64,000 nt of DNA from the NCBI GenBank assembly GCA_964652025.1, contig CAZYZX010000002.1:315993-379992 (forward strand), read 5' to 3'. This document shows, one piece after another, positions 1 to 8,850 of the stretch. The position numbers and the translations under genes are program-made. Below the pieces are notes generated by a model. The model ran no database searches, had not been told where the DNA came from, and worked only from the letters and a program-made list of their open reading frames with translations. Source of the stretch: JAEXOD01 sp964652025. GTDB taxonomy: Bacteria > Bacteroidota > Ignavibacteria > Ignavibacteriales > Melioribacteraceae. Numbering within the stretch: the first letter of the stretch is position 1; each line of letters starts with the position of its first letter.

Positions 1-1
1 T

Positions 2-64
2 ATTGCGGTTGTTAAAAGAATGAACCATTTAATGGATGAAATGGAAAAATTATTAAACGAATAA
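2..64 (+). CDS. C-terminal fragment of an unidentified protein (cut by window edge)
   Basis: Reading frame 2 is open from the window edge to a TAA at 62-64 and encodes the last 20 residues of a protein, ending in MDEMEKLLNE. It is followed by a strong terminator, which supports a genuine gene end. The fragment is amphipathic and probably helical, but far too short to name. Its position just before a carboxyltransferase gene is the only context, and the terminator between them suggests separate transcription. Confidence 0.5.
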   Translation: MAVVKRMNHLMDEMEKLLNE

Positions 65-86
65 TATATTTATTTTTATGCTCTTA

Positions 87-117
87 AAAAATCCCCTCAA
101 TTTATAAGGGGATTTTT
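87..117 (+). terminator. Rho-independent terminator
   Basis: An 11-bp inverted repeat (AAAAATCCCCT / AGGGGATTTTT) with a 9-nt loop ends in a T run. It follows the stop codon of the truncated first gene by about 22 nt. The A-rich left arm means it could also work on the opposite strand. Confidence 0.85.
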
Positions 118-220
118 ATTTATATCAAAAGTAATCTTTCTTTCCTCTCTATTGAATTTAATAAAAAAAATTCTTAAATATGTAATCTAAATTTTTATAA
201 CTAATTATAACAAGGGAAAT

Positions 221-1768
221 ATGCCAACAATTTGGGAAAAAATTTATCAATTTTTTACTCGTAAAGAAAAAGTTATACCTAAAGAGGGAAACAAAGCAGT
301 AGAAAAGCAAAAAGCTATGGGCAAAATGTATGCTAGAGATAGAATTGAATACTTATTAGATGATGGATCTTTTCAAGAAATTGATTTATTTGTAGAACAT
401 AACACAAAAGATTTTGGATTAGACAAAAAAGACTTACCCGCTGATGGTGTTATAACCGGTACGGGAACAATTTATGGTCACCCTGTAGCAATTTTTGCAC
501 AAGATTTTACTGTTGCAGGTGGCTCATTAGGCTTAATGCACGCTCGTAAAATTACTAAAATTATGGATTTAGCTATGAAAAATGGCATCCCATTAATTGG
601 AATTAAAGATAGTGGTGGTGCAAGAATTCAAGAAGGCGTTAATGCATTAGCTGGTTATGGAGAAATTTTTTATCGTAATACTTTGGCTAGCGGTGTTATT
701 CCACAAATTTCTGTTATTTTAGGTACTTGTGCTGGTGGTGCGGTTTACTCTCCTGCTTTAACAGATTTTGTTTTTGTAGTAGATAAAATTTCTAAAATGT
801 TTATTACTGGACCCGAAGTTATTAAAACAGTTTTGGGTGAAGAAATTAGCATGGAAGATTTAGGCGGTGCTAAAGTTCAAACAGAAATTACCGGTAATGC
901 TCACTTTTTTGCAAAATCCGAAATTGAATGCTTTGACCAAATTAGAAAACTTGTAACTTACATTCCTTGGAATAATAGAAAAAAAGCAGACCCGACGCAA
1001 CCAAAAGAGCCCAAAATTCCTTTTGAAATTGATAAAATCTTTTCTAACGATTCTACAAAACCTTACGATATACGTAATATTATTAAAGCAGTTGCAGATG
1101 ATAGCGACTTTTTCGAAATTCAAGAAAGTTGGGCTGCTAATATAGTTATTGGTTTTGCTAGAATAAAAGGAAATACAGTTGGTATAGTTGGTAACCAACC
1201 TATGGTTTTAGCTGGTGTATTAGATGTGGATAGTAGCGATAAAGCTGCTCGCTTTATTCGTTATTGCGATGCTTTTAATATTCCTTTAATTACCTTTGTA
1301 GATTTACCCGGCTACTTACCTGGTATAGACCAAGAACATAATGGTGTTATTAGGCACGGAGCTAAATTACTTTATGCTTATAGCGAAGCTACCGTTCCAA
1401 AAATTACCGTTATTTTACGTAAGGCTTATGGTGGTGGTTATATTGCTATGTGTTCACGTCACTTAGCAGCAGATTTTGTTTATGCTTGGCCTACCGCAGA
1501 AATTGCTGTAATGGGTCCAGAAGGTGCTGCTAATATTATATTTAAAAACGAAATTCAAAACTCACCAGACCCTGAAGCTACTCGTAAAGAAAAAGTTAAA
1601 GAATATACTGAAAAGTTTGCTAACCCTTATGTTGCTGCTCGAAACGGTCATATTGATGCTGTTATTGCTCCTGAAGATACTAGAAGATATTTAATCCATT
1701 CTCTCAATCTTTTAGAAAATAAAAAAGATGAACGTCCATTTAAAAAACATGGCGTACCACCATTTTAG
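221..1768 (+). CDS. Acyl-CoA carboxylase, carboxyltransferase subunit (propionyl-/methylmalonyl-CoA type)
   Basis: This is a 515-residue biotin-dependent carboxyltransferase of the PccB/MmdA family, with the family's usual length and two crotonase-like halves. The first half has the GGARIQEGV segment and the oxyanion-hole glycines of GTCAGGAVY. The second half has GYLPG near residue 370 and YGGGYIAM near 405. It moves a carboxyl group between biotin and an acyl-CoA, most likely propionyl-CoA/methylmalonyl-CoA. The ATG has AAGGGAAAT just upstream. The biotin carrier follows 9 nt later, so the two form an operon. No biotin carboxylase or decarboxylase beta subunit is present here, so carboxylase, decarboxylase and transcarboxylase roles cannot be separated. 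Confidence 0.9.
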   Translation: MPTIWEKIYQFFTRKEKVIPKEGNKAVEKQKAMGKMYARDRIEYLLDDGSFQEIDLFVEHNTKDFGLDKKDLPADGVITGTGTIYGHPVAIFAQDFTVAGGSLGLMHARKITKIMDLAMKNGIPLIGIKDSGGARIQEGVNALAGYGEIFYRNTLASGVIPQISVILGTCAGGAVYSPALTDFVFVVDKISKMFITGPEVIKTVLGEEISMEDLGGAKVQTEITGNAHFFAKSEIECFDQIRKLVTYIPWNNRKKADPTQPKEPKIPFEIDKIFSNDSTKPYDIRNIIKAVADDSDFFEIQESWAANIVIGFARIKGNTVGIVGNQPMVLAGVLDVDSSDKAARFIRYCDAFNIPLITFVDLPGYLPGIDQEHNGVIRHGAKLLYAYSEATVPKITVILRKAYGGGYIAMCSRHLAADFVYAWPTAEIAVMGPEGAANIIFKNEIQNSPDPEATRKEKVKEYTEKFANPYVAARNGHIDAVIAPEDTRRYLIHSLNLLENKKDERPFKKHGVPPF

Positions 1769-1777
1769 GAGAAAGTT

Positions 1778-2077
1778 ATGGAAAAATTAAATATCGATAT
1801 GACTAATTACGAAACTAAACTTACTAATAAGTTTAAAAATCGTAAAGTTTATAAACCAGTAGACCCAAAAGAAGTTACAACAAATATACCCGGTATTATT
1901 AACGAAATTTTTGTAAAACCTGGTCAAAAAGTAAAAAAAGGCGAAAGTCTTTTAATTCTTGAAGCTATGAAAATGAAAAACCATATTGTTTCCACCCAAG
2001 ATGGAGTTATTAAATCTGTTTTAGTTTCAACTGGTGATATGGTTCCAAAAGACGCTGTTTTAATAAAATATGAATAG
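1778..2077 (+). CDS. Biotin carboxyl carrier protein (biotinyl/lipoyl domain)
   Basis: This is a 99-residue protein. Its C-terminal 70 residues are a biotinyl domain with the biotinylation motif EAMKM, in which Lys65 is the expected biotin site. The first 30 residues are a charged linker. It carries the carboxyl group for the carboxyltransferase encoded immediately upstream. GGAG lies 8 nt before the ATG, within the 9-nt gap between the genes. The stop is followed by a terminator, so this is probably the last gene of a two-gene unit. Confidence 0.93.
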   Translation: MEKLNIDMTNYETKLTNKFKNRKVYKPVDPKEVTTNIPGIINEIFVKPGQKVKKGESLLILEAMKMKNHIVSTQDGVIKSVLVSTGDMVPKDAVLIKYE

Positions 2078-2100
2078 TTTTAACATTAATTTAGAATAAA

Positions 2101-2129
2101 AAAAAAGACGCCAAATGGCGTCTTTTTTT
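2101..2129. terminator. Bidirectional rho-independent terminator
   Basis: The stem AAAAAAGACGCC / GGCGTCTTTTTT has an AAAT loop and is flanked by A and T runs on both sides. It sits between two convergent genes, the biotin carrier on plus and the NagB/PIG-L fusion on minus, so it can serve both. Confidence 0.9.
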
Positions 2130-2140
2130 GTTAATATTAA

Positions 2141-4474
2141 CTAAATATTTTCGGTTAATTTCTTTAACTCAGTAGATTTTGTGTAGAATTCTTCTAAAGT
2201 CAATTCTTTAATATAAATCATACCATGTGCTGCTCTAATTCTTGGATGATTATTTTTAAGGAAGAAATCTTTACCCAATACTTTTTTAATTGTTTGATAT
2301 TGATCTACTTGAATTTTTTGAGCTAAGCGGCAAAATGGGCCATCATACTCCCAACTTGGAAAGCTAGCAGCTTTTTGCGAGCCATAACTATACATAAAAG
2401 TATCATCCAAAATAGAAAATGAATTGATACTAACAGGCACATATATATTAGCTTCTGCAGGATGGAAACGATACCAAACATTTCTGTAACCCCATACTTT
2501 TATATCATGCGCACCATCTTTTTCTTGGTACATTTTTAGTGCAGTTGATATCGCTTGCAATACTTTATAATGTGTATCTGGGCCACTTCCTTCAGGGTCT
2601 AATGCTACAGTTACAATTGTTGGTTTTAACTCTTTAAGTAAATTATAAATTGGTATAACATCTCTATCTACTTCAGGATTTTCTGTAAAAATATCACCCT
2701 GGTAAAATCCTAATCTCATATGACGTACCGAGTCACTATAAAAGCCAAAATGACCCCATAAAATTTCCTCTTCAAACTCGCGTAACATTCCTTTTAATTT
2801 TTGAACGTGAGGAATATCTTTTTTACCTGGATATTGAGTTTTAAAATAGTTAATTAATTCATCTACCCTATCCTTTAAGTATACAATATTATCTTCATCA
2901 TATATTTCAATAATGTTTCTTAAAAGTCTTCTTGCTGTAGCTTCTTTACGCATTGTACGGCTATGTGCAGCAACTCCATCTAAAAACAAATTAATATCCC
3001 TATTTCTACCTTCTATAAATTTTGGGTCAAAATATTGTGTAGAGTACCTATTCTTAAACTCTGTACTATCCATTATTTCTCTAAGCTCTGTGCATAGTTC
3101 TAACATATATGCATTTGTAACGGCAGTAAAACCGCTTGTCATAGTTACAAAATAATGCGTATTGTTTGGATTACGAACAAGATGATTAATATAAGGTAAA
3201 TAACCTAACATAATATCATCGTGGTGCGGTGCAGTGTGTAAAATTACTTCACCATCAACCACTTGTAAACCCCTTTTAAATCTTTCTAAAACAGAATTAT
3301 ATATTTCTTGATTAATTTCTTTTGGTTTTTTACCAGTTTTCTCTAAAACAAGTTTTCCAAACTTATTACTATTATAGTCTTCTTCGTTAAGCTCTAATAA
3401 TTCTTTATTTCTTTCTAACATTAAATTAATAATTGCACGCTCTACAGATGCTTGAGAAATTTCTTCTTCATTTTTTACATCAACATAGCGCCTTTCCATT
3501 AATCTTAATGCTGCACCATTTGTTAAATAGAACCTAGAATTTTTTAATTTTTGTAAAACAGTCGCAGGATATTTATTAGTTTGCTCATTTTCTATAGAGT
3601 CTCTTACAATATTTGCTTTTGCTTCACCTGCAGCTATTATTATTGCTGTTGCTTCTGGATTATGTGTAATTGTATCTAAGCCTATTGTAATTACTAATCT
3701 TTTACGTGCAATCTCAATTCCACCTAAGTCACCCGCTGCTGCTGCTTGTGTTTCGTAATTTGTTGCAATTAATCTTGTTGTAGAAAAATGGTCACTCCCT
3801 TGTACGTTAAATCCTATATGTCCATCAGGTCCTATTCCACCTAAAAAGAACCCTATTCCGCCCATCTCTCTAATTTTTCTTTCATAATCGGTACAAAATT
3901 GGTCTACTAAATCAATTGTTTGCTTTTGTAACCTTTCTTGCCTATTGCTTGCCCAACGTGTTCGTAGTGTTAAATCTACTTCTTTATCTGGGAATATTTC
4001 GTTTAATGGTAAGTTTTCTGCAGTAGGAATTGCATTAATATTAATAAATAATGCTTTTTTAGGATCCAATCCCCAATTATTAAAATAATATTTTTGAATA
4101 TAATAATAAAAACTGTTATGCTGGAATGAGTCTATTGGATAAAATTCATCAATTTGTACAAAATGCAAACTAAATAAATCTGGTTTTAAACTTGTATCTA
4201 TTCCCACTTCTTGCAAATCTTTTTGAACGTTTTCTTTATCCCAATTCTTAATATAATATGCTACCCATTTTATAAAATGCTCTGGCGTTTTACCTGTGGG
4301 TAATGATACCACACCACCAGGATTAGCTTGAACCCATTCAATAAATCTTTGTGCTGTTAATTTGCCTAATTCTGGAAAACTTGCTACTTGAATTACAGAC
4401 AATTTTTCTACAGGGGCATACATCAACTCTTTCTTAGACTTCTCTAAGTAATACTGCTCTACTTTCGATAACAT
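2141..4474 (-). CDS. Glucosamine-6-phosphate deaminase (NagB)-like protein fused to a PIG-L/LmbE deacetylase domain
   Basis: The protein has 777 residues in two parts. The N-terminal 330 or so are NagB/6-phosphogluconolactonase-like, with the sugar-phosphate loop LPTGKTP and the deaminase signature GIGPDGHIGFN. From about residue 410 a PIG-L/LmbE domain begins, with the zinc-site motif APHHDDIMLGYL and a later DPEGSGPDTHYK segment. NagB releases ammonia from glucosamine-6-phosphate, and PIG-L proteins remove N-acetyl groups from GlcNAc-type sugars, so one chain may perform both steps. I start at the ATG at 4474 because GGAAGG lies 7 nt before it; the frame is open 5 codons further upstream to a TTG that would overlap that site. 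The fusion is known in Bacteroidota. Its substrate is inferred. Confidence 0.85.
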   Translation of the reverse strand: MLSKVEQYYLEKSKKELMYAPVEKLSVIQVASFPELGKLTAQRFIEWVQANPGGVVSLPTGKTPEHFIKWVAYYIKNWDKENVQKDLQEVGIDTSLKPDLFSLHFVQIDEFYPIDSFQHNSFYYYIQKYYFNNWGLDPKKALFININAIPTAENLPLNEIFPDKEVDLTLRTRWASNRQERLQKQTIDLVDQFCTDYERKIREMGGIGFFLGGIGPDGHIGFNVQGSDHFSTTRLIATNYETQAAAAGDLGGIEIARKRLVITIGLDTITHNPEATAIIIAAGEAKANIVRDSIENEQTNKYPATVLQKLKNSRFYLTNGAALRLMERRYVDVKNEEEISQASVERAIINLMLERNKELLELNEEDYNSNKFGKLVLEKTGKKPKEINQEIYNSVLERFKRGLQVVDGEVILHTAPHHDDIMLGYLPYINHLVRNPNNTHYFVTMTSGFTAVTNAYMLELCTELREIMDSTEFKNRYSTQYFDPKFIEGRNRDINLFLDGVAAHSRTMRKEATARRLLRNIIEIYDEDNIVYLKDRVDELINYFKTQYPGKKDIPHVQKLKGMLREFEEEILWGHFGFYSDSVRHMRLGFYQGDIFTENPEVDRDVIPIYNLLKELKPTIVTVALDPEGSGPDTHYKVLQAISTALKMYQEKDGAHDIKVWGYRNVWYRFHPAEANIYVPVSINSFSILDDTFMYSYGSQKAASFPSWEYDGPFCRLAQKIQVDQYQTIKKVLGKDFFLKNNHPRIRAAHGMIYIKELTLEEFYTKSTELKKLTENI

Positions 4475-4587
4475 AATTTTACCTTCCAAATAATTTATAT
4501 TTACAATGTAAAAATAACAAAAAATAATATTGTTTAGTTTATTATTAATAATTATTTTACATTTTTTAATAATAAATTTATATAATT

Positions 4588-5385
4588 ATGAAACCGAAAT
4601 TGCAATTTATAGCTATTTTAATTTTATTTTCCTTTCAAATTGTGGCTTGCCAAAAAGATAATAATTCACCCCTAACAAACAACCCTACCAAAAATATTGA
4701 TACTGTAGTTTGTGCGGTTGATAATTCCCTAATTTTCAACGAATATAAAATAATAAATAATTGTTGGGGAAAAGGAAACATTACAAATTTTAGCCAATGT
4801 ATTTACTTAAAAGAAAATGATGGTAATTATAATATTGGTTTTAATTGGTTTTGGCAAAGCAATATTAACAACAACGTTAAAGCTTATCCAGAAATTTTAT
4901 TTGGCTTTAAACCATTTGAATCTAAATCCACAACTAATAAATTACCCATAAAGTTATCCCAAAATAAAAAAATTATTGCATCTTTTAGCTCAATTGCAGT
5001 AAATTTTAATGGTAAGGGAAATACAGCTTTTGACATTTGGATTACTTCATCAGCATCACCAAACCAGTCCAACATTACACGAGAAATTATGATTTGGACG
5101 CAAAACTATGGACAGGAGCCAGGTGGTAGCAAAATAGCTACTGTAAACATAGATAATATTAATTTTGATTTTTATAAAGCTGATTGGAATTGGACTTATT
5201 TAGCTTTTATAATTAAAGACAACATAAACTACCAAACTATTAATATTCATAAATTTTTAGAGTATTTAATTACTAACGGTTATATTAGTAGCAACGAATA
5301 TTTAGCTTCGGTTGAGTTTGGTAACGAAATAATAGAAGGTTATGGGAACACTACCATAACTAATTTTAAAGTTACAATAGAATAG
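4588..5385 (+). CDS. Lipoprotein resembling glycoside hydrolase family 12 (endoglucanase/xyloglucanase)
   Basis: This 265-residue exported protein has a lipoprotein signal peptide with lipobox IVAC, so Cys21 would be lipidated. The mature part resembles GH12. It has an NCWG motif near residue 58, FNWFW near 85, REIMIW with candidate nucleophile Glu166, and FGNE with candidate acid/base Glu247, each in the family's expected context. GH12 enzymes cut beta-1,4-glucan or xyloglucan with retention of configuration. It would be anchored in a membrane, probably facing the periplasm or surface. There is no clear Shine-Dalgarno. It is transcribed away from the NagB/PIG-L gene. The assignment rests on motif memory rather than a search. 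Confidence 0.72.
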   Translation: MKPKLQFIAILILFSFQIVACQKDNNSPLTNNPTKNIDTVVCAVDNSLIFNEYKIINNCWGKGNITNFSQCIYLKENDGNYNIGFNWFWQSNINNNVKAYPEILFGFKPFESKSTTNKLPIKLSQNKKIIASFSSIAVNFNGKGNTAFDIWITSSASPNQSNITREIMIWTQNYGQEPGGSKIATVNIDNINFDFYKADWNWTYLAFIIKDNINYQTINIHKFLEYLITNGYISSNEYLASVEFGNEIIEGYGNTTITNFKVTIE

Positions 5386-5388
5386 ATG

Positions 5389-5460
5389 CACCCCCGATTG
5401 GAATCGAACCAATGCACATGGCTCCGGAGGCCATTGCTCTATCCACTGAGCTACGGGGGC
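5389..5460 (-). tRNA. tRNA-Arg (anticodon CCG)
   Basis: On the minus strand all four arms fold: acceptor GCCCCCG/CGGGGGT (terminal G-T wobble), D arm GCTC/GAGC, anticodon arm ATGGC/GCCAT with loop CTCCGGA (anticodon CCG), and T arm ATTGG/CCAAT with loop TTCGATT. The length is 72 nt. CCA is not encoded. It starts 6 nt after the stop of the upstream cupin gene on the same strand, so it may be processed from that transcript. Confidence 0.95.
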
Positions 5461-5466
5461 GTTTGC

Positions 5467-5817
5467 TTATTCAAATTCTTTTGGTACTAAGCAAATTATT
5501 ACTAAATCTTCTTCTTGGCTTTCGTTAAAAAAACCATGCATCTCGTTTGGATATATTATTGCAAATTCTCCTTCTTTTATTGGATGTTTCTCTTTTTCTT
5601 TATCCAATAAATACCCATGCCCTTTTATTACATAATTAATGTGCTCGTAATTATGATTGTGGTATGGTGTGTTTCCATTTGGCTTAATTGTAAATACTCT
5701 TAATGAATAATTTGGTGTACTATCCGCAGAGCCTATTACTATTTGCTTAAATGCATTTACTGCACCTGGTATATTAACCGCTTCTTTTTTAACTTCTGTT
5801 ATGTTTTTTATTAACAT
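5467..5817 (-). CDS. Small single-domain cupin protein
   Basis: The protein is 116 residues long and made of one cupin barrel. Motif 1 is YHNHNYEHINYVIKGHG, with His/His/Glu metal ligands, and motif 2 is PNEMHGFFN, which supplies the fourth ligand. It has no signal peptide or extra domain. Such small cupins include sugar isomerases, dioxygenases and metal-binding proteins, and nothing here tells which. AAAGGTG precedes the ATG at a normal distance. It lies between a sigma-54 response regulator upstream and tRNA-Arg downstream, all on the minus strand. Confidence 0.85.
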   Translation of the reverse strand: MLIKNITEVKKEAVNIPGAVNAFKQIVIGSADSTPNYSLRVFTIKPNGNTPYHNHNYEHINYVIKGHGYLLDKEKEKHPIKEGEFAIIYPNEMHGFFNESQEEDLVIICLVPKEFE

Positions 5818-5881
5818 AATTACATCACCTTTATTATTTTTGCTTTACAAAAAAATAAAATTATATAATAATTTACAACAT

Positions 5882-7234
5882 CTAAATATTGTATTTATTT
5901 AATAATCTATGTATAGTTCGCCTATCTATTCCGCATGCTTCTGCTGTTTTGCTAATATTGTTATTGTGCAATGCCAAATTATATTTCAAATATTTTTTCT
6001 CAAAATCCTCTATAACTTTTTCTTTAGCCTCTTGAAATGGCAAGCCATAAAGACTTTCATATATATCTTTTTCTGTATTTGCACCTGGAATTGGTAACTC
6101 GCTTTTTTGAATTACTGACCCTATAGATAAATAAAATGCACGACTTATAATATTCTGCAACTCTCTAACATTACCAGGATAATCGTAAGTAATTATTAAA
6201 TTCTCAGCTTCAGATGAAAATCTTTTAATTGATGTATCATTTTTCTTACACAAGTCTGCTAAAATACTATTTGCTATTGGTATTATATCTTCTCTTCTTT
6301 CTCGTAATGGTGGAATTTCGAAACTAATAGTATTTAGCCTATAAAATAAATCTTCTCTAAATAATTTTTCTTTGACCATTAATTCCAAGTTTCTATTAGT
6401 TGCTGCTATAATTCTTATATCAACATTTATTTCTTCTTTACCTCCAATACGTCTAATTTTTTTCTCCTCAAGAATTCTTAATAATTTTGCTTGAAGATTA
6501 AGACTCATATCCCCAATCTCATCAAAAAAGAAAGTACCATTATTGGCAAATTCTAATAAACCCGGTTTTGTTTTTATAGCACCCGTAAAAGCACCTTTTT
6601 CATAACCAAACAGTTCACTTTCAAATAAATGTTCTGGTAAAGCAGCGCAGTTTAATGGAATAAAAGGTTCGGCATTTCTTCTGCTTAATTTATGTATTGC
6701 TCTTGCAAATAGCTCTTTACCGGTTCCACTTTCCCCTGTAATTAATATATTCATATTACCAGGTGCTATTTTTCTTATATTATTTATCAAATTATTTATT
6801 TTTTCACTTGCGTAAATTATTCCTAATTCTTCAATTTTAATTTTTTCTTCATCATTATCCAAAAATTTAACATTTGTTTTTATTGCTTTTTCTAACACAT
6901 CAAACAAGCTTTTAGCCGAAAAAGGTTTTTCTATAAAATCAAATGCTCCCTCCTTTACTGCTTCTACACTATTTTCTATTGTACCAAAACCAGATATTAT
7001 AATTACTGGTACTTCTGGATTTTTATTTAAGGAAGCTCGTAAAATATCCATACCACTATCATTATTTAACACTAAATCTGTTAATACAACATCAAATTTT
7101 GTATTATTTATCAATTCTATTGCACTATTTTTATCTTTTTCTGTTATAACATTGTATTTTCCAGAGTGCTCTAAAATTTTTTCAAAACTTTCTAACATCT
7201 CTGGGTCGTCATCAACAACTAAAATTTTAATCAT
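5882..7234 (-). CDS. Sigma-54-dependent response regulator (NtrC/AtoC family)
   Basis: The 450-residue protein has the standard three-domain order. A receiver occupies residues 1-120, with the acidic VDDD patch, Asp53 in LTDLVL and Lys in EKPF. An AAA+ domain spans about 140-370, with Walker A GESGTGKE, the sigma-54 contact loop GAFTGA and Walker B FFFDEIGD. A C-terminal Fis-type helix-turn-helix follows (NNISKTAEACGIDRRTIHRLL). When phosphorylated it should remodel sigma-54 RNA polymerase at -24/-12 promoters. Its start codon lies 1 nt after the stop of the histidine kinase gene, so the two are a cognate pair. A candidate target promoter and palindrome lie in the divergent region near 8733-8866. 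Confidence 0.95.
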   Translation of the reverse strand: MIKILVVDDDPEMLESFEKILEHSGKYNVITEKDKNSAIELINNTKFDVVLTDLVLNNDSGMDILRASLNKNPEVPVIIISGFGTIENSVEAVKEGAFDFIEKPFSAKSLFDVLEKAIKTNVKFLDNDEEKIKIEELGIIYASEKINNLINNIRKIAPGNMNILITGESGTGKELFARAIHKLSRRNAEPFIPLNCAALPEHLFESELFGYEKGAFTGAIKTKPGLLEFANNGTFFFDEIGDMSLNLQAKLLRILEEKKIRRIGGKEEINVDIRIIAATNRNLELMVKEKLFREDLFYRLNTISFEIPPLRERREDIIPIANSILADLCKKNDTSIKRFSSEAENLIITYDYPGNVRELQNIISRAFYLSIGSVIQKSELPIPGANTEKDIYESLYGLPFQEAKEKVIEDFEKKYLKYNLALHNNNISKTAEACGIDRRTIHRLLNKYNI

Positions 7235-7235
7235 T

Positions 7236-8699
7236 TTATTCCTCTAATCTAAACATTATTGTAAATTCTGTACCTTCTTTTATTTTACTTTTAACACTAA
7301 TTTTTGCATTGTGTGTATTACATATATTTTTTACAATATATAACCCTAGTCCCGTTCCTTTTTCCTCTGATTTGGTTGTATAAAATGGATTAAAAATATT
7401 TGTTAATTCTAATTCACTTATTCCAATACCAAAATCCTTTACATTTAAACATAATTTATTGTTTTCTTCATATAACGAGATAATTATATCTTTCCCATCG
7501 TAAGAAGCATCTAATGCATTTTTAATAAGATTTGTTAATGCTTGCTCTATTTGAACTGCATCTCCTTTGATAATTATTTTTTCTGTATTTATATAAGATT
7601 TTAGTTTAATATTTCTTTTTTTGGCTAAAGATTCAAATAGTAATATAGTATCGTTTATAATTTTAACTAAATTAATTTCTAAAAATTCTTTTTTATTTCT
7701 TTTAGCATGCTTTAAAATATTTCCTGTAATTTTAGAAATACTTTTTATTCTGTTTAAAATTACTTCCGTATCATTTTTATATGGTGCAAAAACAGGTTTA
7801 TTTTCAAAATTCATTAATAAATATTCCATTCTGCTAGATATTATTGCAGCATGATTATTTATTTCATGCGCCATTTCACTAGCTAATTCACCTAAGGTAA
7901 TAAATTTATCTACTCTAAACAATTCGGCAAAATGTAATTCCTCAATTTTTTCTTTAGATTTTTTTAACTCCTTAATCATATTGTTAAAACTTTTTGTTAA
8001 ATAACCTATTTCATCATCTTTATAATAATTAACTTCTACATCTAAATTGCCTGCGGCTACTTCTGTAATAACATTATTAAGCTTTACTAATGGATTATGT
8101 ATTAGTGTAGTAAATAACATATATAAAGAAAAGGTTAATAATATTAAAATTGCCAAACCCAAAAATATCATATGACTTATGCCAGTATAAAACTTTACCT
8201 CTGCCCTTGTTAAATCAGTATCTATATCTAAATAAGCAATATTCACCTTTTCATTATGGCAATCTTTGCATTCCCGTTTATTTTCAACAGGTATAATAAC
8301 AGAGTAAACACCTTCATTATTTAACTTAATTATTTTTGTTTCTTTTTTATTAAACTTTGTTATATGCTGTTTGGCAATATTTTGCATATTTTTGCCAATT
8401 TCTGTGCTATCACTGGAGTGAGATATTTTCCCATCTTCTTTAAAAATCCTAATTTTAACAATATTTGGATTGAGCGCTATTTTTTCTAAGATATGCCTTA
8501 CATTTTTTTGAAAACCTTGCATCATTGCATAGTTTAATCCACTGTTTAGCATATCTACCGTACCCATTATCATAAATTCATTACGTTGCTCAAAATTTTC
8601 TTGTAATTGGGTAATTAAAAAAAATACCGGTATACCTGTAGTTACTATTATTATCAGAATAGAAAAAACTATGAACTTTGTTTTAATTTTTTTTATCAT
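7236..8699 (-). CDS. Membrane sensor histidine kinase with a CxxCH heme-type motif in the sensor domain
   Basis: The protein has 487 residues. TM1 is about 10-30, an extracytoplasmic domain follows to about 170, and TM2 is about 175-197. Then come a HAMP domain, a HisKA box (MAHEINNHAA, phospho-His) and an ATPase domain with DFGIGISE and GTGLGLYIV. The sensor domain contains ECKDCHNE, with Cys144, Cys147 and His148, a covalent heme c attachment motif just before TM2. This suggests redox or gas sensing. The frame is open to 8777, but I start at the ATG at 8699, which has a GAAAGA-like site and begins directly with the MIKKIKTK-TM1 segment. The usual HEINNP proline is His here. It pairs with the sigma-54 regulator 1 nt downstream. 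Confidence 0.9.
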   Translation of the reverse strand: MIKKIKTKFIVFSILIIIVTTGIPVFFLITQLQENFEQRNEFMIMGTVDMLNSGLNYAMMQGFQKNVRHILEKIALNPNIVKIRIFKEDGKISHSSDSTEIGKNMQNIAKQHITKFNKKETKIIKLNNEGVYSVIIPVENKRECKDCHNEKVNIAYLDIDTDLTRAEVKFYTGISHMIFLGLAILILLTFSLYMLFTTLIHNPLVKLNNVITEVAAGNLDVEVNYYKDDEIGYLTKSFNNMIKELKKSKEKIEELHFAELFRVDKFITLGELASEMAHEINNHAAIISSRMEYLLMNFENKPVFAPYKNDTEVILNRIKSISKITGNILKHAKRNKKEFLEINLVKIINDTILLFESLAKKRNIKLKSYINTEKIIIKGDAVQIEQALTNLIKNALDASYDGKDIIISLYEENNKLCLNVKDFGIGISELELTNIFNPFYTTKSEEKGTGLGLYIVKNICNTHNAKISVKSKIKEGTEFTIMFRLEE

Positions 8700-8732
8700 A
8701 ATGCATCTTTCTTTGTTAATTGAGACATTTAT

Positions 8733-8745
8733 GTCACACTGTGAC
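8733..8745. promoter_or_regulatory. Perfect palindrome GTCACA-C-TGTGAC, candidate activator binding site
   Basis: A 13-nt perfect dyad lies in the divergent region. Partial symmetry continues outward (TTTAt on the left, tTAAA on the right) and GACA-like half-sites flank it at about 8722 and 8754. It falls in the leader of the kinase/regulator operon and about 110 nt upstream of a -24/-12-like element on the plus strand, a typical spacing for an NtrC-type enhancer. Binding by the adjacent regulator is an inference. Confidence 0.5.
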
Positions 8746-8790
8746 TTAAATAAGACACCTAATTCCGATATAATCACTAATTATATTTCT

Positions 8791-8820
8791 AATATACAAA
8801 AAAATCCTTAAAATTTACAA
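8791..8820 (-). promoter_or_regulatory. Candidate housekeeping promoter for the kinase/response-regulator operon
   Basis: On the minus strand TTGTAA (8820-8815) and TATATT (8796-8791) are separated by 18 nt. Transcription would start near 8784 and give a leader of about 85 nt that includes the 8733-8745 palindrome. In such A+T-rich DNA chance matches are common. Confidence 0.4.
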
Positions 8821-8850
8821 AATTTTAATACTTTATTTTGACCATTAAAT

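Noticed and set aside
4475..4489. Upstream TTG start for the NagB/PIG-L gene
   Set aside because: The GGAAGG ribosome site for the ATG at 4474 lies within those codons.
8700..8777. N-terminal extension of the heme-motif kinase to an upstream start
   Set aside because: It would add 26 residues with no similarity to a signal or TM segment and would place coding sequence over the palindrome. The ATG at 8699 begins directly with a typical MIKKIKTK-TM1 start.
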